From the NCBI RefSeq assembly GCF_014646335.1, contig NZ_BMNG01000010.1, forward strand, positions 1 to 64,000: a DNA stretch of 64,000 nt, in the 5' to 3' direction. Every line of letters starts with the position of its first letter. Position 1 is the first letter of the stretch. Origin of the DNA: Streptomyces lasiicapitis (lineage in GTDB: Bacteria; Actinomycetota; Actinomycetes; Streptomycetales; Streptomycetaceae). Shown here one piece after another: positions 23,223-32,492 of this stretch. Below the pieces are notes generated by a model. It saw nothing but the letters and a program-made list of their open reading frames with translations, had not been told where the DNA came from and searched no databases. The position numbers and the translations under genes are program-made.

Positions 23223-25103
23223 ATGCCGCAGCGGAGACTGCTCGGCGTCCTGCGACCCCATCGAGCCCGTGTCGCGCTCCTGGTCGTACTGATCGTGGCC
23301 CTGGCCGCGACCACCGTCGCCCCCGCCGTGGTCGCGCAACGCCTCATCGACGACGGTGTGTTGCGCCGCGACGAAGGCATGGTGTGGGCCATGACGGGCG
23401 CTCTGGCCGCCCTCGGTGCCGCCCAGGCCGCCCTGACCTACTTGGAGCGGCGGTTCGCCACTCGCCTCGCCGAAGACGTCGTCCTGCGCATGCGTACCAA
23501 CGTCTTCGCGCATCTGCAACGGCAGTCGCTCGGATTCTTCTCCGTCGCCAGGACCGGCGCCCTCGTCTCCCGCCTGCACGGCGACGTGGCGGGCGTGCAA
23601 CAAGTGATCGCGGGCACGCTGCCCGCCGCCGTCTCCGCGCTGTTCCTGCTCCTGACCACGGGCCTGACCGTCATGGCGATGGAGTGGCGGCTCGCCGGGC
23701 TCGTGCTGCTCCTGCTCCCGGTGCTCTACCTGCTCACGTCCCACTTCACGATCGCGCTGCGCAAGGTCAATCAACGCATGCTCGCGGCCTTCGCCGACCT
23801 CGACTCGCTGGTCGCCGAACGGCTCAGCTCCGGCGGTGCCGAGGTGATCCGCCACTATGGCCATTCCGACCGGGACACACCGCAGTTCCGGCTCCTGGCA
23901 GCCCGTGTCCGCGACGCCTCGGTACGCCGCGCCTCGCTCGCGGCCGCGCTCACCGGCTCGCTCATCCTGATGGTCACCCTGGTCACCGCGTTGATCTACC
24001 TCGTCGCCAGCCGCCTCGCGATCTCCGGCTCGCTCACGCTGGGCACGGTGATCGCCCTGCTGTCGTTGCTGGCCCGGCTGTTCGGGCCGCTGACCGCTCT
24101 GCCCGGGCTCCGCGTGGAACTGATCGCAGGCCGGGTCGCGTTCGACCGGATCCAGGAAGTGCTGGCGTTCGAGCCCCAGATCGTCGACGCCCCGGATGCC
24201 CGTCGCTTGCCCGCACGCGCGCACCAGGCGCCCTCTGTGGAGTTCCGGCAGGTCGACTTCGCCTATCCACCGCCCCACGACCTGGCCGTCTCCTCACTCA
24301 CCGGGGACCAGGACGCCGACCTCGCCGACGAAGTCGCCCTGCGCCTCGACGCGGAACTCCTCGACAGCGGCCCGCTCACCGACGCCCTCCCCGCCAACAC
24401 CCACGGACCACGACCCGCCCTCGCCGCCCTCAGCTTCGTCGCGGCACCCGGTACCACCGTCGGCATCGTCGGCCTCTCCGGAGCGGGCAAGTCCACCCTG
24501 GCTCGCCTGCTCACGCGCTCCTTCGACGTGGACTCGGGCCGCGTACTGATCGACGGCGTGGACGTCCGGCGCCTGCGTCTGGACGACCTGCGCTCGGCGA
24601 TCGGTATCGTGCCGCAGGAGACATTCCTCTTCAACGACACCATCCGCGCCAATCTGCTCCTTGCCCGCCCGGACGCCACGACCGAGGAACTGGAGACCGC
24701 CTGTCACGACTCTCGTGTCTGGCCCGCCATCAAGGGACTCCCGGATGGTCTCGACACCGTCATCGGCGATCGCGGGCTCCGCCTCTCCGGCGGCGAACGC
24801 CAACGCCTGGCTCTCGCCCGGCTGCTCCTCAAAGGCCCGCCGATCGTCGTACTCGACGAGGCCACCTCGCACTCCGACACCGTCACCGAGCAGGAAATCC
24901 ATGAATCCATGGGCGAGTTCCTGCGCTCCCGCACCTGTCTGGTCATAGCCCACCGCCTGAGCACCGTCCGTGACGCCGACCAGATCCTCGTGATGCGAGC
25001 GGGCCGCGTCGTCGAATGCGGACGCCACCAGGAACTCCTCGACGCCGGAGGCTGGTATGCACGGCTGCACCGGGCACAGCACGGGGTACCGGTCGCACGC
25101 TGA
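23223..25103 (+). CDS. ABC transporter, fused permease-ATPase (RamA/RamB/LabT type)
   Basis: A 626-residue half-transporter. An N-terminal membrane domain of about six helices (about 15-300) is followed by an ATPase domain with Walker A GLSGAGKST (about 417-425), signature LSGGERQR (about 521) and Walker B IVVLDEATS (about 541-549). The D-loop reads SHSD instead of SALD. The ATPase domain has an acidic insertion of about 40 residues before Walker A. It has no C39 protease domain, so leader removal must be done elsewhere. Located directly after the precursor gene, it probably exports the lanthipeptide. ram clusters normally have two such genes; here there is one, so it should act as a homodimer. 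Confidence 0.9.
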   Translation: MPQRRLLGVLRPHRARVALLVVLIVALAATTVAPAVVAQRLIDDGVLRRDEGMVWAMTGALAALGAAQAALTYLERRFATRLAEDVVLRMRTNVFAHLQRQSLGFFSVARTGALVSRLHGDVAGVQQVIAGTLPAAVSALFLLLTTGLTVMAMEWRLAGLVLLLLPVLYLLTSHFTIALRKVNQRMLAAFADLDSLVAERLSSGGAEVIRHYGHSDRDTPQFRLLAARVRDASVRRASLAAALTGSLILMVTLVTALIYLVASRLAISGSLTLGTVIALLSLLARLFGPLTALPGLRVELIAGRVAFDRIQEVLAFEPQIVDAPDARRLPARAHQAPSVEFRQVDFAYPPPHDLAVSSLTGDQDADLADEVALRLDAELLDSGPLTDALPANTHGPRPALAALSFVAAPGTTVGIVGLSGAGKSTLARLLTRSFDVDSGRVLIDGVDVRRLRLDDLRSAIGIVPQETFLFNDTIRANLLLARPDATTEELETACHDSRVWPAIKGLPDGLDTVIGDRGLRLSGGERQRLALARLLLKGPPIVVLDEATSHSDTVTEQEIHESMGEFLRSRTCLVIAHRLSTVRDADQILVMRAGRVVECGRHQELLDAGGWYARLHRAQHGVPVAR

Positions 25104-25167
25104 GGTCGTGTCTGATCAGGTCGACTCGTGATGCACGTCGAGGGAGCGCCATCGGTGACGGGGAGCT

Positions 25168-25204
25168 GTTCCTGCTCCCTCAGAGACGCTTCGGGAGCAG
25201 GAAC
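25168..25204 (+). terminator. Terminator of the lanthipeptide operon
   Basis: GTTCCTGCTCCC (25168-25179) and its exact complement (25193-25204) form a perfect 12-bp stem with a 13-base loop, 64 bases after the ABC transporter stop. It also lies downstream of the convergent I36 gene and could serve both directions. Confidence 0.75.
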
Positions 25205-25309
25205 GGCGTGCCAGCCGCCCGAGGTTGGCTTGTCGCGCGTGTTCACGGGAGTGCGTCATACCTCGGGGCACGCGCTAGAGGGTGCCTCTCGCGGTTCTGG
25301 GGCGCGCAC

Positions 25310-25699
25310 TCAGCCCGGGCAGGAACCTGCACAGAGAGAGCCGATCGTGTAGGTCCCGGCGAGGTTGCCCCTGTTGCCGGCCGTGGTACTGCCGATGCGG
25401 TTCGTGTAGTTGGCGTTGTGGTAGTAGTGGAACCGGCTGTTGGTGCGGTTGTAGACGGAGCGGGTGTTCGTGCCGGCCGACATCCACGAACACTGGGGGC
25501 GCGTGTTCGTGTTACTCGTGGACCACTGGCACTTCTGCCCGTTGCCGTCCTTCTCGGAGTAGAAACAGATGTAGTTCGCCGGGCAGTTGCCGTAGCCGGT
25601 GGGTGACGCCACGTCCGCCTGCGCCGTGGGCGCGACCGCGAGCGTGGCACCGGCCAAGGCGGTGGTCATGGCCAGCGCGAATCCCGTACGACGATTCAC
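25310..25699 (-). CDS. Secreted peptidase inhibitor family I36-like protein
   Basis: A 129-residue exported protein. GTG at 25699 follows AGGAGGATCA and starts a signal peptide (RR, a hydrophobic core and an AQA-DVA cleavage region). The mature part contains GNCPANYICFYSEKDGNG, a landmark of the I36 (SMI-like) fold, with six cysteines likely paired outside the cell. Members inhibit extracellular metalloproteases in some Streptomyces; specificity is unknown here. Convergent with the lanthipeptide operon. Confidence 0.85.
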   Translation of the reverse strand: MNRRTGFALAMTTALAGATLAVAPTAQADVASPTGYGNCPANYICFYSEKDGNGQKCQWSTSNTNTRPQCSWMSAGTNTRSVYNRTNSRFHYYHNANYTNRIGSTTAGNRGNLAGTYTIGSLCAGSCPG

Positions 25700-26087
25700 T
25701 GATCCTCCTCTGGCGCCTGCCGCACCGTGCGACCCGTGGGCGCCATGGAGGAGTTTGGACGGCAGGGGGATTCGCCGACTACTAGCGATTCGGCCCAAGT
25801 TCGGCTCGTATCCGGCCCATTCGAGGCGTTTCCGGATGGACGTCCGGATTCCAATTGGATGTCCGCATTCCGTACGAGGTTCGCGCCCGGGCCCGAGGTG
25901 GCCCTCCTCGCACCGGAACCGCCGTCCACAGCCGCGAGGAATCGTGACCACCCCTCACTTACGTTCGATATCGGCCAACTTGCAACATCACCCCATCGGG
26001 TGACAACACCCTCGATCGCCCTCTGCGAGCCTGATCACGTGATCCAGCGGTGCCGCATGCGGGGTGACAACAAGGGGGTAGGCCGCC
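25700..26087. other. Divergent intergenic region with repeated GGATG/TCCG motifs
   Basis: No gene is supported. 25834-25852 (GGATGGACGTCCGGATTCC) recurs in shortened form at 25857-25871 (GGATGTCCGCATTCC). TCCGGA occurs twice within the first. The repeats lie between the divergent I36 gene and the large protein and may be binding sites for a shared regulator. Confidence 0.45.
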
Positions 26088-29000
26088 GTGGGGACTACGA
26101 GGACGCTGCACCAGATCATTCCCAGGCACGACCCCTCGTTCGAGCCATGGGCGGCGCGGCTGGGTGTCGGCCGGGACGGGAATGTGTATGTGGCGAGTTC
26201 GGCCTTCCCGGCCAGTGTCGTGCTGCGGCTTCCCCTGGACGGGGCGACCCAGCGCGTGGGCAAGGTGGGGAACGCCTTGCTGGCGGTGACGGCCAACAGG
26301 GCGGGCGTGATCGCGACGGCCGAGCATCACTTCCTGCACCGGGTGTCGTTCTGGGACGCGGAGTTCCGTCCGCTGGGGTCCTTCGACGAGTTCACCGTCA
26401 ACGACACCGACGGCTACTTCGCGCCGCCCGCCGTGGAGGCGGGGCCCTCCGGTGACTTCTACGCGATGGACCAGCACGCGCTGCGGGTGCTGCGGCTGAA
26501 CCCGGAGAAGCCGGACAAGGTCGTGGACACCATCGACCTCAGCCGGCTGAGCAGCGACCCCAAGGACCGCAGGCACACGGTCGGTCTGCGGGTGGCGGAG
26601 GAGCGGAAGCTGCTCGTCACCGCGTGGCAGTCCGGGGTGATCCGCATGTGCACGTTCGACGGGACGCCCGTGGGCAAGCCCGTGCAGGCCAAGCCCGTGG
26701 GCTTCGTTCTCAGCGGGTACGACGTGTCCGACGACGGGTATCTCTACGTCCTGTCCGGCGGGAGCGAGGTGAAGGTCTACGACCTGGAGGGGAACCCGGT
26801 CGGCACCCGCACCCTCGCCCTGCCCGACAGCGACCACGAGGTGACGGACCTCAGGGTCCGCGACCAGGAGTTCCTCGTCCGGCGGTCGGACCAGGTGACC
26901 CAGTCCGCGCGCAGGGACCACGTGACGCTGTTCGAGCGCTACCGCCGGGACGACGGGGCGCTGATCGGCCGGGTCTTCGCCGACGTCGAGCGGCTGACGG
27001 TGACGTACGACTCGGACGTGTGGACGGCCGGGGCGCGCGTGCCGCTGACCATCACCCACGATCCGGGGCGCTGGGCGAGCCGGCCTCGGCTGAGGGTGTG
27101 GCTGCGGCCCCTGGGCGTACCGGAGTTCACCGAACTCCCGCTGACGGCCGGTGGCGTCACCCCGCCCGCCGCCGCCCGGGGCCTGTATCAGGTGCGGGTG
27201 TCGGCCGACACCGACGGCCGGTACAGCGAGTACGTCGTCGACGGCATCGTCGAGGTACGACAGCCCAATTCGCGCGGCACGGTGTCGATCTGGACCCCGG
27301 CGAACCGCTTCCACTACGGCCGGGGCGAATCGCTCGGCGACCCCCAGGGCACACCCGCCGACAAGATCACCGTCCAGGCCCGCACGGCGACGGGGACTCA
27401 ACTGCCCACGTCCGTGCACGTCCGGCTGCTGCGCGAAGGCAAGGAGGTCGCCGCGCGGGACGTGCCCCTGGGTGCGGACGGCACGGGCACGTCGGCCTTC
27501 GGCGCGGACGTCACGCGTGGGCTCGAACCGGGCCGTCATGTTCTGGACGCGGAGGTGCAGGGCTTCACCGTCGCGCCGCAGTACCTGGACATCGGTCCGG
27601 GGCTCGCCGAGCGGCCCGGCTACCACATCACGCAGTACGCCGACATCTACGCCAAGGGCTTCCCGGCGGACCCCCGGGCGAAGCAGCAGGCCCGGCAGAG
27701 CCTGGATCTGCCGGACTTCAAGGACATGCCGGAGGCGACCAAGGCGTACGTCGCCCGGGCGCGCGCCCTCGGCATCAACCTCTTCGTGGACCGCGCCGAG
27801 CCCGGCGCGTACGGCACGGTCGCCGCCGATCAGGGCATCGACCAGGGCCCCGGTCCCGACCTCAAGACACGCCTGACGCAGACACCCGACGGCGTCGCCC
27901 CCGGCAAGGGCATGGTCGAGGATCCCCAGCGCCGCGCCATCGCCGCGTATGGCGCGTACGGGATCGAAGCACAGGCCATCCTGCTGACGAACGACGCCTT
28001 CCTGCCCTTCCTCCCGCAGGGGACACCGAAGAACTTCGAGCGCCGGGACCTGGCGAAGCTCGACTCCGATCTGAAGGACGTCACCAGCAAGTTCCGGTCC
28101 TACGCCGCGTTCCGGGGCTGGACCTGGGGAGCGAACTGGTGGCTGTGGCCGGGCATCGTCGACGAGGCCGCGGCGAAGGACGAGGCCGAGCGGACGGCGT
28201 ACCGGCAGGCCGTGGCGCAGGCGGAGACGGCGAACGGGGCCTGGCTGGCCGTGCTCGACACCGTCAGCGACCGGACCTTCGCCCACAAGCGCGATGTCGC
28301 GGACCACTTCCGCACGGTCCTGAAGTCGGTGCTGCCGAACGGCGTCGGCACGATGACCGCCCCGTACCGCGAGCGGCAGGTGCCGCCGCAGATCGTGTTC
28401 ACGGGCGCCGACGAGGTCGACCTGCACTTCCAGGCCGAGCAGATCCAGCCGCCGCAGGTCACGCGGCACATGGTCGACTTCTATCGCAGGCCGGGCAAAC
28501 CGGCCTGGGGCCACCCGGAGTTGGGGAACGACGACGGCACCGGCGGGATGATCATGCCGACGGTCCTTCAGCAGGTGATGCGCGGCACGAGCGGCACGGG
28601 CATGGTCACCGACATCGGGGCCGAGCACGTGGAGGGACTCCATGCCCTGGAGGAGCGCGGCGGCTCCAGCGGCGGCGTCCCCGGCCACGCGCGCAGCGGC
28701 AGCGCGGGCAAGACCTCGGTCCTGCGCGCCCTGTTCGACCTGTGCGCCCGCCTCGGTCCGGTGACGGCCGGGGCGCAGAGCGCCGACCCCGTCGCCATCG
28801 TCGTCTCCACGCGCATGCAGCGCATCGAGTTCAACGAGGGGCAGTACGCCGGCGTCTACACCCAGCGGCTGTACGAGGCGTACAACGCCTGTCTGTACGC
28901 GCAGCGCCCGGCGTCGTTCGTGTTCACCGAGGACGTGAGCGCCGAGGTGCTGCGCCGCTATCAGGCGGTGCTGGTGGTGGGCCAGACCGTGGAGTTGGAC

Positions 29001-31793
29001 CCGCCGTTGACCGCGGCCCTTGCGGCGGCCGACGTTCCGGTGTTCGCCGACGCCACCTGCCACGCGGACCGGGTCACGGGCTTCACCAGGCTCGACATCG
29101 GCTTCGATCACGTGGAGAAGACCCAGCAGCAGAGCGTCCATGGCTATCAGCAGCCCATCCTGAACAACGATGCCGCGTACGCCTCACTGCGCACTCTTTT
29201 CCTGGAGCACGCCGCCAAGCTGCGTACCGCGCTGAGCGCCGTGACGCCCTACGCCGAGTGCGTCGACAACCCGGAGGTGCAGCTCAGCGAGTGGACCGCG
29301 GGCGGCGTCCGCTACATCTGGGCGGTCAACAACACGATGCTCGACTGGGAGCCGGGCCTGGCCTGGCGGGTGGGTCTGCTGTGCGGCCACCGGATCCCTG
29401 TCATGGCAAGGATCAAGGTCCGGCTTCCGCTGCTGCACCAGGTGGTCGACCTGCTCACCGGCAAACCCGTCACCACACTCCTTGGCAACGAGTTCACCGC
29501 CGACCTGCGCACCGTCCCCGGCAGGCTGTACGCCGTCGTACCGGTGGTGCACGGCCCGCTGCCGACGGCCTCCGAGGACGCGTTCGGCCCGCACGTCCGC
29601 GATGTCGTCGTCGCGGCGGACGGCAAGAGCGCGGCGCTCACGGCGTTCAACTGGGACCACAACGTCCACGGTCTGGATCTCGCCACCGGCCGCACCACGT
29701 GGCGGCAGCGGCTCGGGCATCACTTCGCGTACGCGCCCGTCGCCCACGCGGGCGGGTTCGCCGCGCAGGGCTTCGACGTGCTCAGTGCCGAGGGCTACCA
29801 CCTGTACCTGCTCGACCCGGCCGGCGCGGCCCTGCGCCGGTTCGCGCTGTTCGGCGTGCCGAAACGGGCCACCGACTGGGCGCGCGGCGGCTTGGGCCAC
29901 GACCTCGGCCTGAACAACTTCGCGGTGGCGCCCGACGGTTCCTGGGTCGCCACCTGCGGTGATCTCGGCCTTGCCGTCTGGGACAAGTCGGGAGCCGAGC
30001 GGTGGGCGCACCAGTGGTGGGCGGAGCACCAGCGGACACCGCTGCGGCTGCTCGCCGCCGACAACGCCACGCTCATCACGTACGCGGCGGGCCGGATCAC
30101 CGGGCTCTCGGCGGCGAACGGGGCGACGCTGTGGTCGCTGCGCGTGGCCGACATCGGTATTTTCGGCGGTGGCGTGGTCAGCCGGGACAGAAGCACCGTC
30201 GTCATCTGGTCGGACACCGAGGGCGGCCGTCTCTTCGTCATCCGTGGCGGCGTGCTCCGCAATACGATCGCGGCCGCGGCCGACGAGGTGTCCGTCTCCG
30301 GCGACGGCTCCCTCATCGCGGTCACCAAGCACCGGCAGTTGAAGGTGTTCGGCGCCGACGGCGGGCTGCTGTGGACGTACACCGGCGACGATCTGCTGCG
30401 CCGCCCCCGCGTCTCGCCCGACGGGACCCGTATCGCCGTCGGCAGCGAGCTGGGCACCCTGGCCGTCCTGACGCGCGACGGCGCCGTCGTCGGCACGGTG
30501 GACCTCAAAGCGCTGCCGGTCCCGGCCTGGCTGCCCGACGGTGACCTGCTGGCCGCGACCTGGATGGGCGCCGTCGCCCGCTTCTCCCCCGAACTGCGGC
30601 CCCGCTGGCAGAGCAGGCTCACCCCGACCGAGCAGGACATCCGCACCAAGCTGCGCGCCCCGGACCCGACCCCGCTGGTGCGCCGTACATGGGGCAACGC
30701 CGACGCGACGCCGAAGCCCCTCACGGACAATCTGCTCAAGAAGACGGGGGTCGTGTTCCGGACGCGGCTGCTCGACCGGGATCAGGAGATCTATCTGTCG
30801 CAGCAGAACGACTACAACCTCCTGATCGACGGCAGCGCGCAGCCGCCCGCGAGGCCGTGGTTGCCCTGGTGGGTGGTCAACAACGTGGACAGCGGCTGGC
30901 ACGGCAAGTTCGAGATGACCGTCGACACGTACCGCACCCTGGTGCGGTTGCGCGGTGTCACGATCGCCGAGGACCCCGCGCATCCGGAGTCGTGGCTGCG
31001 CGATGTCCGGCTCCAGTGGTGGGACACCGAAGCGGGACACTGGGTCGACGGCCCGATGCTGCTGTCCGACAAGGCCGTGCACACGCACATGTTCGCCACC
31101 CCGCTGGTCGCCTCCTGGTTCCGGTTCGTCACGACCGGCGGCGGCGCCTGGCCCGTGGGCAACCTCCGCATGGGTGAACTGGTCTTCCACGGCGACGTCC
31201 TGGGCAACTCCCACCGGGATGTCGTCAAGAAGCGGGACCGGGCGACCCTCTTCGAGGACCGGGCGAGCGATCTGCGTACGCTCACACACGGTGCGCTCTC
31301 CTTCCAGCGCGGCGACGCCCGCCCCGAGGGAGGCACCTGCGTCCGGCTGGACGTCACGGACGGCGTCTCCGCGGCCGACGCGCACCCCGCGTACTTCGCG
31401 CCCTTCGGCCACGTGCTCCCCGAGTGGGACTTCGAGATCGCGGAGCATCCCGAGCCGGGCCAGTACCGGTACTTCCAGTTCGCCTGGAAGGCGACCGGGA
31501 CCGCCACCAACGCCATGGGCCTGCGCATCGGCCCCGCCTGGAACGCCCCCTCGGTGGTGGTCCTCGCCGGTGCCACCACCTGGCCGGGCGCCGCGATCCT
31601 GGCTCAGGTCGACATCCCCGCACCGCCGTCCACATGGACGACGGTCCGCCTCGACCTGTGGGAACTCACCCGTGCCCAGGCCGACTTCCGGGTGCGGGGG
31701 CTCAGTCTGCGGACCGTCGGCGGTGGGGCGTTGTACGACCAGATCGTGCTGGGCCGCACGGAGGCCGACCTCCCGGATCAGTCCCCTGAGTAG
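26088..31793 (+). CDS. Giant multidomain protein of unknown function (beta-propellers plus glycosidase-like core)
   Basis: A 1,901-residue protein starting at GTG 26088 (GGGGGTAGG upstream). Residues 1-300 look like an NHL/WD-type beta-propeller (repeated hydrophobic-D-G-Y/F-L-Y-V strands); 300-500 are beta-sandwich-like. About 510-1080 resembles a TIM-barrel glycoside-hydrolase core (PGYHITQYADIYAK, GWTWGANWWLWPG, repeated YEAYNACLYAQ). About 1160-1505 is a second propeller of PQQ type (DGSWVATCGD, DGTRIAVGSELGTLAV). About 1560-1700 is a discoidin-like and 1724-1901 a second carbohydrate-binding-like beta-sandwich. No signal peptide is evident, which is odd for such a composition. The fold assignments are by pattern only; the catalytic residues and function are not recognised. 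It stands alone in its transcript. Confidence 0.75.
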   Translation: MGTTRTLHQIIPRHDPSFEPWAARLGVGRDGNVYVASSAFPASVVLRLPLDGATQRVGKVGNALLAVTANRAGVIATAEHHFLHRVSFWDAEFRPLGSFDEFTVNDTDGYFAPPAVEAGPSGDFYAMDQHALRVLRLNPEKPDKVVDTIDLSRLSSDPKDRRHTVGLRVAEERKLLVTAWQSGVIRMCTFDGTPVGKPVQAKPVGFVLSGYDVSDDGYLYVLSGGSEVKVYDLEGNPVGTRTLALPDSDHEVTDLRVRDQEFLVRRSDQVTQSARRDHVTLFERYRRDDGALIGRVFADVERLTVTYDSDVWTAGARVPLTITHDPGRWASRPRLRVWLRPLGVPEFTELPLTAGGVTPPAAARGLYQVRVSADTDGRYSEYVVDGIVEVRQPNSRGTVSIWTPANRFHYGRGESLGDPQGTPADKITVQARTATGTQLPTSVHVRLLREGKEVAARDVPLGADGTGTSAFGADVTRGLEPGRHVLDAEVQGFTVAPQYLDIGPGLAERPGYHITQYADIYAKGFPADPRAKQQARQSLDLPDFKDMPEATKAYVARARALGINLFVDRAEPGAYGTVAADQGIDQGPGPDLKTRLTQTPDGVAPGKGMVEDPQRRAIAAYGAYGIEAQAILLTNDAFLPFLPQGTPKNFERRDLAKLDSDLKDVTSKFRSYAAFRGWTWGANWWLWPGIVDEAAAKDEAERTAYRQAVAQAETANGAWLAVLDTVSDRTFAHKRDVADHFRTVLKSVLPNGVGTMTAPYRERQVPPQIVFTGADEVDLHFQAEQIQPPQVTRHMVDFYRRPGKPAWGHPELGNDDGTGGMIMPTVLQQVMRGTSGTGMVTDIGAEHVEGLHALEERGGSSGGVPGHARSGSAGKTSVLRALFDLCARLGPVTAGAQSADPVAIVVSTRMQRIEFNEGQYAGVYTQRLYEAYNACLYAQRPASFVFTEDVSAEVLRRYQAVLVVGQTVELDPPLTAALAAADVPVFADATCHADRVTGFTRLDIGFDHVEKTQQQSVHGYQQPILNNDAAYASLRTLFLEHAAKLRTALSAVTPYAECVDNPEVQLSEWTAGGVRYIWAVNNTMLDWEPGLAWRVGLLCGHRIPVMARIKVRLPLLHQVVDLLTGKPVTTLLGNEFTADLRTVPGRLYAVVPVVHGPLPTASEDAFGPHVRDVVVAADGKSAALTAFNWDHNVHGLDLATGRTTWRQRLGHHFAYAPVAHAGGFAAQGFDVLSAEGYHLYLLDPAGAALRRFALFGVPKRATDWARGGLGHDLGLNNFAVAPDGSWVATCGDLGLAVWDKSGAERWAHQWWAEHQRTPLRLLAADNATLITYAAGRITGLSAANGATLWSLRVADIGIFGGGVVSRDRSTVVIWSDTEGGRLFVIRGGVLRNTIAAAADEVSVSGDGSLIAVTKHRQLKVFGADGGLLWTYTGDDLLRRPRVSPDGTRIAVGSELGTLAVLTRDGAVVGTVDLKALPVPAWLPDGDLLAATWMGAVARFSPELRPRWQSRLTPTEQDIRTKLRAPDPTPLVRRTWGNADATPKPLTDNLLKKTGVVFRTRLLDRDQEIYLSQQNDYNLLIDGSAQPPARPWLPWWVVNNVDSGWHGKFEMTVDTYRTLVRLRGVTIAEDPAHPESWLRDVRLQWWDTEAGHWVDGPMLLSDKAVHTHMFATPLVASWFRFVTTGGGAWPVGNLRMGELVFHGDVLGNSHRDVVKKRDRATLFEDRASDLRTLTHGALSFQRGDARPEGGTCVRLDVTDGVSAADAHPAYFAPFGHVLPEWDFEIAEHPEPGQYRYFQFAWKATGTATNAMGLRIGPAWNAPSVVVLAGATTWPGAAILAQVDIPAPPSTWTTVRLDLWELTRAQADFRVRGLSLRTVGGGALYDQIVLGRTEADLPDQSPE

Positions 31794-31808
31794 TGCCGGG
31801 CGCCGCGG

Positions 31809-32402
31809 CTAGCGGGGCGTGTTCTCGTCGGCCTTGAAGGCGCCGCCGTGGCCGGGCACGATCAGGTCCGCGGCGGCCAGCACCCGGAGCCGGGAGGCGC
31901 TCAGCACCGCGCGGTCCGGGGCCACCGGGTCGTCGTCCGGTCCTTCCGCGTGCCACCACAGGTCACCGGCGAAGGCGACGACGCCCGAGTCGGTACCCGC
32001 GAGCAGGGTGATGTCCTCGTGGCTGTGGCCCGGGGTGCGGATCAGGCGGAGCGACGGGGTGAGTTCGTAGCCCTCCGCGTCCCGGTTGCGCCACTTGTTG
32101 CCGAGGTACTCCACCTTGTGGTCGTGCACCCGGGCCTTGCCGAACAGGCCCACGTTCATGGTGTTGTCCGGGTGGTGGTGGCTGAGTACGACGTCGGTGA
32201 TGTCGTCGGGGCCGAGGCCGAGCTCGGCGAGCGGGGCGAGGATGTCGTCGCGGGACGCCACCATGCCCGGGTCGAAGATCACGTGACGGCCGGCGTCGGA
32301 TATGTAGGAGACGGTGGCGGCCACTCCGGGGCCCGTGGAGCCCACGTAGCCGGTGGTCAGGATCGTGTATGCGGCGCTGCGGCCGACCGGTGCGTCTGTC
32401 AT
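31809..32402 (-). CDS. MBL-fold metallohydrolase (MBLAC1-like)
   Basis: A 197-residue metallo-beta-lactamase-fold protein. The metal site is SHHHPDN (HxHxD variant with Asn in place of the last His), then His in TPGHS, Asp in AGDLWW and His in PGHGG. The size and the short LSHHHPDN pattern recall the MBLAC1 subgroup. The reaction is unknown. It is divergent from a GlxA-type regulator, with two TGCCA/TGGCA dyads between them. Confidence 0.87.
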   Translation of the reverse strand: MTDAPVGRSAAYTILTTGYVGSTGPGVAATVSYISDAGRHVIFDPGMVASRDDILAPLAELGLGPDDITDVVLSHHHPDNTMNVGLFGKARVHDHKVEYLGNKWRNRDAEGYELTPSLRLIRTPGHSHEDITLLAGTDSGVVAFAGDLWWHAEGPDDDPVAPDRAVLSASRLRVLAAADLIVPGHGGAFKADENTPR

Positions 32403-32437
32403 GGCCTCAATATTTCCGGGAAGATCGACTGCTCACG

Positions 32438-32482
32438 AGTGGCACTGCTGCCACTGATCGCAGGTTTCGTGCCAACGTGGCA
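32438..32482. promoter_or_regulatory. Two TGCCA/TGGCA operator dyads
   Basis: AGTGGCA-CTGC-TGCCACT (32438-32455) is a perfect 7+7 dyad. TGCCA-ACG-TGGCA (32470-32482) is a second with the half-sites in the opposite order. Their centres are about 30 bp apart, three helical turns. They lie between the divergent MBL-fold and GlxA-type genes and probably bind the latter. Confidence 0.68.
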
Positions 32483-32492
32483 CACTGCTCCG

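Noticed and set aside
25959..29141. 1,060-codon minus frame opposite the giant protein
   Set aside because: Antisense shadow of high-GC coding DNA; Val/Gly/Arg/His-rich with no domain, while the + frame has repeated propeller strands.
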